DNA of 64,000 nt from Geobacter sp. FeAm09 (GTDB lineage Bacteria > Desulfobacterota > Desulfuromonadia > Geobacterales > Pseudopelobacteraceae). Numbering within the stretch: position 1 is the first letter of the stretch; every line of letters begins with the position of its first letter. Where the stretch lies: NCBI RefSeq assembly GCF_008330225.1, contig NZ_CP042466.1, forward strand, positions 4,024,001 to 4,088,000, given 5' to 3'. This document shows positions 61,344 through 64,000 of the stretch, in pieces. The position numbers and the translations under genes were made by a program. Under the pieces are notes generated by a model. The model was not told where the DNA came from. It searched no databases and saw nothing but the letters and a program-made list of their open reading frames with translations.

Positions 61344-62143
61344 ATGCAGATCAAGCGCACGGGGCGCATCCACTACGTTGCCGTCGATTTTGCCGGTTCA
61401 CCCGGATCGGTTCAGGGGTTTACCACCCGCCACGAGGGGGTATCCCGTCCCCCTACAATTCGCTCAACCTGGGGATGAACACCCAGGACCAACCGTTCAA
61501 CGTCGAGGGTAACCGCAGCATCCTGACCCGCACGTTCGGCGTCAACCAGGAGGCCCTGGTCAGCGTGCGGCAGGTGCACGGCACCGATATCCTGGTAATC
61601 GACGAACCCAACGAGGATTACAGCCACTTCTTGAGCGTGGAGAGCGACGCCATCATCACCAATCAGCCCGGCGTCATGATCGGCATCTGCGTGGCCGACT
61701 GCGTGCCGATCCTCCTCTGCGATCCCCGCAACAGGGTTGTGGCTGCGGTCCATGCCGGCTGGCAGGGCACCGCGGCCAAACTGGTTGCCAAAACAGTGGC
61801 CGGGATGGGTTCGCTCTTCGGCAGCGATCCCAAAGAGTTGCAGGCCGCCATCGGCCCCAGCATCGGCAAATGCTGCTACGAGGTGGATGCTCCGGTCAGG
61901 CAGGCCTTTCTCCAGAACGGGATGCCCTGGAACTCCTTTGCCGAGGCCCGCGGCGAGGGCACGTGGCTGCTCGATATGGCCGCCGCCAACCGGGACCTGC
62001 TCCTGACCGCCGGCGTGCCGGCCGCCGGGATACAGGTCTCCGATATGTGCGTCTGCTGCCGGAAGGACCTGTTCTTCTCCTACCGCCGGGATAGTGGGGA
62101 TACGGGCAGGCAGATGGGCTTCATTATGCTGACGCCGCCATAA
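61344..62143 (+). pseudogene. pgeF: pgeF, peptidoglycan editing factor (multicopper polyphenol oxidase-like), one-base frameshift
   Basis: About 267 aa when repaired (YfiH/PgeF family). N-terminal GSVQGFTTRHEGVS, then after the break LVSVRQVHGTDILVID, SDAIITNQPGVMIGICVADC, VAAVHAGWQGTAAKLVAKTV with the metal-binding His, and AAIGPSIGKCCYEV. The break is at the C run 61449-61453: five Cs, six would restore SRPPYNSLNLGMNTQDQ. AAGGAG precedes the ATG at 61344 by 5 bp. The indel is probably an assembly error. Confidence 0.9.
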
Positions 62144-62305
62144 CCGGGGCTTTCCTTGCCGCTCTGAACACCTCTTGACATAGTTGATACGTAAGCACCG
62201 CCGTTCTGGACTCGCTGACCCTGGTATCATCCGCATTCTGACGACGTATCCGCGAAGGCCCCGCTGCCGGACGATTCCCGGGTACCATGGATTGAGAGGT
62301 GAGAT

Positions 62306-63835
62306 ATGCTTGCCAAAGTCCTCAGCAGCGCCCTGATCGGGATCGATGCCCTGCTTGTGGATGTGGAGGTGGATCTGGCCCCCGGCCTGCCCGCCTTTGC
62401 CACGGTCGGCCTGCCCGACGGCGCCGTCAAGGAGAGCAAGGACCGGGTCAAGGCGGCCCTCAAGAACTCGGGCTACGATTTCCCGGCCCGGCGCATCACC
62501 GCCAATCTGGCGCCGGCCGACATCAAGAAGGAAGGGGCGGCCTTCGACCTCCCCATCTCCATCGGCATCCTGGCGGCGACCGGCGTGGTGAAGACGCCCC
62601 GCCTGCGGGAGTACCTGCTTTTGGGGGAGCTCTCCCTGGATGGCGGCCTCAAGGCGATCCGCGGCGCCCTTTCCATGGCGGTCGCCGCCAAGCGAGCCGG
62701 CCTGGCCGGCGTCATCCTGCCCGCGGAGAACGCGTCCGAAGCTGCGGTGGTGGAGGGAATCGACATCATTGCCGCCACCGCCCTTTCCCAGGTGGTGGAA
62801 TTCCTCAATGGCCGTGACGGGATCGACCCCTTTGCGGTGGACCTCCAATCCCTCTTCACCAGCGGTTGCGAATATGGCGAAGACTTCAGCGAGGTCAAGG
62901 GGCAGGAACACGCCAAGCGGGCCCTCGAAGTCGCCGCCAGCGGCGGACACAATATCCTCATGATCGGCCCTCCAGGGTCGGGCAAGACCATGCTGGCCCG
63001 CCGCATCCCCACCATTCTGCCGCGCATGTCGTTTGACGAGGCCATCGAGACCACCAAGATCTTCAGCGTCAGCGGCATGCTGGAGAGCGGCCGGGCGCTC
63101 CTGGCGGCCCGGCCGTTTCGTTCCCCGCACCATACCATCTCCGACGTCGGCCTGATCGGCGGCGGCACCACGCCCAAGCCGGGGGAGGTCTCCCTGGCCC
63201 ACAACGGCGTCCTGTTTCTGGACGAGTTGCCCGAATTCAAAAAAAACGTCCTGGAGGTGCTGCGCCAGCCGCTGGAAGACGGCCGCGTCACCATCTCCCG
63301 CTCCCTTCTGACCCTGACCTATCCCTCCCGGGTAATGCTGGTCGCGGCCATGAACCCCTGCCCCTGCGGCTACCTGGCCGATCCGGTCCACCCCTGCGTC
63401 TGTACCCCCCTTGCCATTCACCGTTACCGGTCGCGCATCTCCGGCCCGCTTCTGGACCGGATCGACATCCATATCGAGGTGCCGGCCGTCACCTACCGCG
63501 ACCTGTCCGACCGGGGAGAGGCCGAGAGTTCCCGGGATATCGCCGAGCGGGTGGCGCGTTCCCGAAAGCGCCAGGCCGAGCGTTACCAGGGGACCAGGGT
63601 CCATTGCAACGCCCAGATGACGCCACGCTTCATCAAGAAGTTCTGCGAGCTGGACAGCGCCGGCAGCCGCATGCTGGAACTGGTTACCGATCGTCTCGGT
63701 TTTTCCGCCCGGACCTACAACCGTATCATCAAGGTCGCCCGCACCATCGCCGACCTGTCGGACAGCGAGCAGATCCGCGAAGAGCATATCGCCGAAGCGA
63801 TCCAGTACCGCAGCCTGGACCGCAAGGCGCCGTAA
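62306..63835 (+). CDS. comM: YifB/ComM-family Mg-chelatase-like AAA+ ATPase
   Basis: A 509-aa protein of the ComM/YifB family; ComM is a helicase that extends recombination during natural transformation. The N-terminal Lon-like domain has [20 protein letters not shown] and [16 protein letters not shown]. The Mg-chelatase-type AAA+ part has Walker A at residues 221-228 (GPPGSGKT), [19 protein letters not shown], Walker B in [11 protein letters not shown], and [10 protein letters not shown] with the family's Cys cluster. The C-terminal domain ([20 protein letters not shown]) is normal. GAGAGGTGAG gives the ribosome site. It is undamaged. Confidence 0.93.
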   Translation: MLAKVLSSALIGIDALLVDVEVDLAPGLPAFATVGLPDGAVKESKDRVKAALKNSGYDFPARRITANLAPADIKKEGAAFDLPISIGILAATGVVKTPRLREYLLLGELSLDGGLKAIRGALSMAVAAKRAGLAGVILPAENASEAAVVEGIDIIAATALSQVVEFLNGRDGIDPFAVDLQSLFTSGCEYGEDFSEVKGQEHAKRALEVAASGGHNILMIGPPGSGKTMLARRIPTILPRMSFDEAIETTKIFSVSGMLESGRALLAARPFRSPHHTISDVGLIGGGTTPKPGEVSLAHNGVLFLDELPEFKKNVLEVLRQPLEDGRVTISRSLLTLTYPSRVMLVAAMNPCPCGYLADPVHPCVCTPLAIHRYRSRISGPLLDRIDIHIEVPAVTYRDLSDRGEAESSRDIAERVARSRKRQAERYQGTRVHCNAQMTPRFIKKFCELDSAGSRMLELVTDRLGFSARTYNRIIKVARTIADLSDSEQIREEHIAEAIQYRSLDRKAP

Positions 63836-63854
63836 ACAATTATTCTGTTTAAAA

Positions 63855-63877
63855 AAATGTATCGATAGTATACATTT
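63855..63877. promoter_or_regulatory. AT-rich inverted repeat downstream of comM
   Basis: AAATGTAT, 7-nt spacer, ATACATTT, 60-80 bp upstream of a sigma-54 promoter. It could be an enhancer or bending site for the gene to the right; unassigned. Confidence 0.4.
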
Positions 63878-63935
63878 ATAAATCAGGCTTTTATGTCTGA
63901 AACAGGGCGGGCCCGGCCCAGGGGGCGGGGCAGGC

Positions 63936-63951
63936 TGGTACGGTACTTGCT
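63936..63951 (+). promoter_or_regulatory. Sigma-54 (-24/-12) promoter pointing out of the window
   Basis: TGGTACGGTACTTGCT has the GG (63937-63938) and GC (63949-63950) with the right spacing and a perfect TTGC box; only one -24 position differs from the consensus (TGGCAC). The controlled gene would begin beyond 64000. Confidence 0.7.
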
Positions 63952-64000
63952 CGTAATAATTCCGGCGAGTTAGATATATTCAAACCTGCCGCCGTTTTTT

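Overview
The window reads as a chromosomal segment of a Geobacter-like member of the Desulfuromonadota (family Geobacteraceae or close relatives). The signs are high GC, abundant c-type cytochromes, an MtrA/MtrB-type porin-cytochrome pair, a succinyl-CoA:acetate CoA-transferase-type gene, a flavodiiron protein, a superoxide-reductase-like protein, many histidine kinases and sigma-54 regulation. Genes are dense and on both strands. I see no rRNA, CRISPR array, prophage or plasmid functions. One tRNA gene (tRNA-Ala, anticodon CGC) is present.

Layout. 0-5.4 kb: 3' part of dinB, a Tat-exported superoxide-reductase-like protein with a monoheme cytochrome, an exported low-complexity protein, and a two-gene arginine catabolic operon (LOR/SDH-type ornithine cyclodeaminase-like protein plus arginase). 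5.5-14.7 kb: small membrane protein plus sodium:solute symporter, folK (frameshifted), YHS-domain protein, transaldolase, glycogen synthase, FAD-dependent dehydrogenase, lipoprotein, DHH phosphoesterase. 14.7-19.1 kb: ubiD-ubiA-ubiX homologues (menaquinone-type quinone synthesis) plus a glycosyltransferase-like gene. 19.16-19.64 kb: a small insertion with 20-bp perfect terminal inverted repeats, an 8-bp target duplication and a single passenger membrane-protein gene. 19.7-28.1 kb: flavodiiron protein, a HEAT gene, an HD-GYP/HEAT gene pair, radA (frameshifted), a DksA-type zinc protein, a GAF histidine kinase, tRNA-Ala.

28.5-39.5 kb is the most interesting region. A periplasmic binding protein and a hybrid kinase are followed by a second kinase with its own periplasmic solute-binding domain, translationally coupled to an NtrC-type regulator. 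Then comes an intergenic region with a 9-bp palindrome and a -24/-12 promoter, and an operon of exported fumarate-reductase-like flavoprotein, separate tetraheme cytochrome and outer-membrane porin. I infer a substrate-induced respiratory system that reduces an unsaturated organic acid in the periplasm. The loss of one carboxylate-binding His relative to fumarate reductases fits a methacrylate/acrylate-like monocarboxylate better than fumarate.

39.7-53.5 kb: MFS transporter, a probable leaderless zinc protein, an acuC-type deacetylase operon running into a 39-aa membrane peptide and an Mla-type ATPase, the MtrA/MtrB pair, another binding protein, a response regulator, an OmpA lipoprotein, an Smr protein, a cytidylate-kinase-like protein and a Dabb protein. 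53.7-64 kb: CoA-transferase, DUF4388/roadblock genes, xerC, a lipoprotein, a homocysteine methyltransferase/MTHFR fusion, DedA, pgeF, comM, and a strong sigma-54 promoter pointing out of the window.

A technical caution: most broken genes (folK, radA, the MtrA homologue, the CoA-transferase, the second roadblock gene, xerC, the MetH/MetF fusion, pgeF) are each repaired by adding single bases, usually in C or G runs, and the MtrB 3' end by removing one C. This pattern points to sequencing or assembly indels rather than decay, and it is densest at 56.2-60.6 kb.
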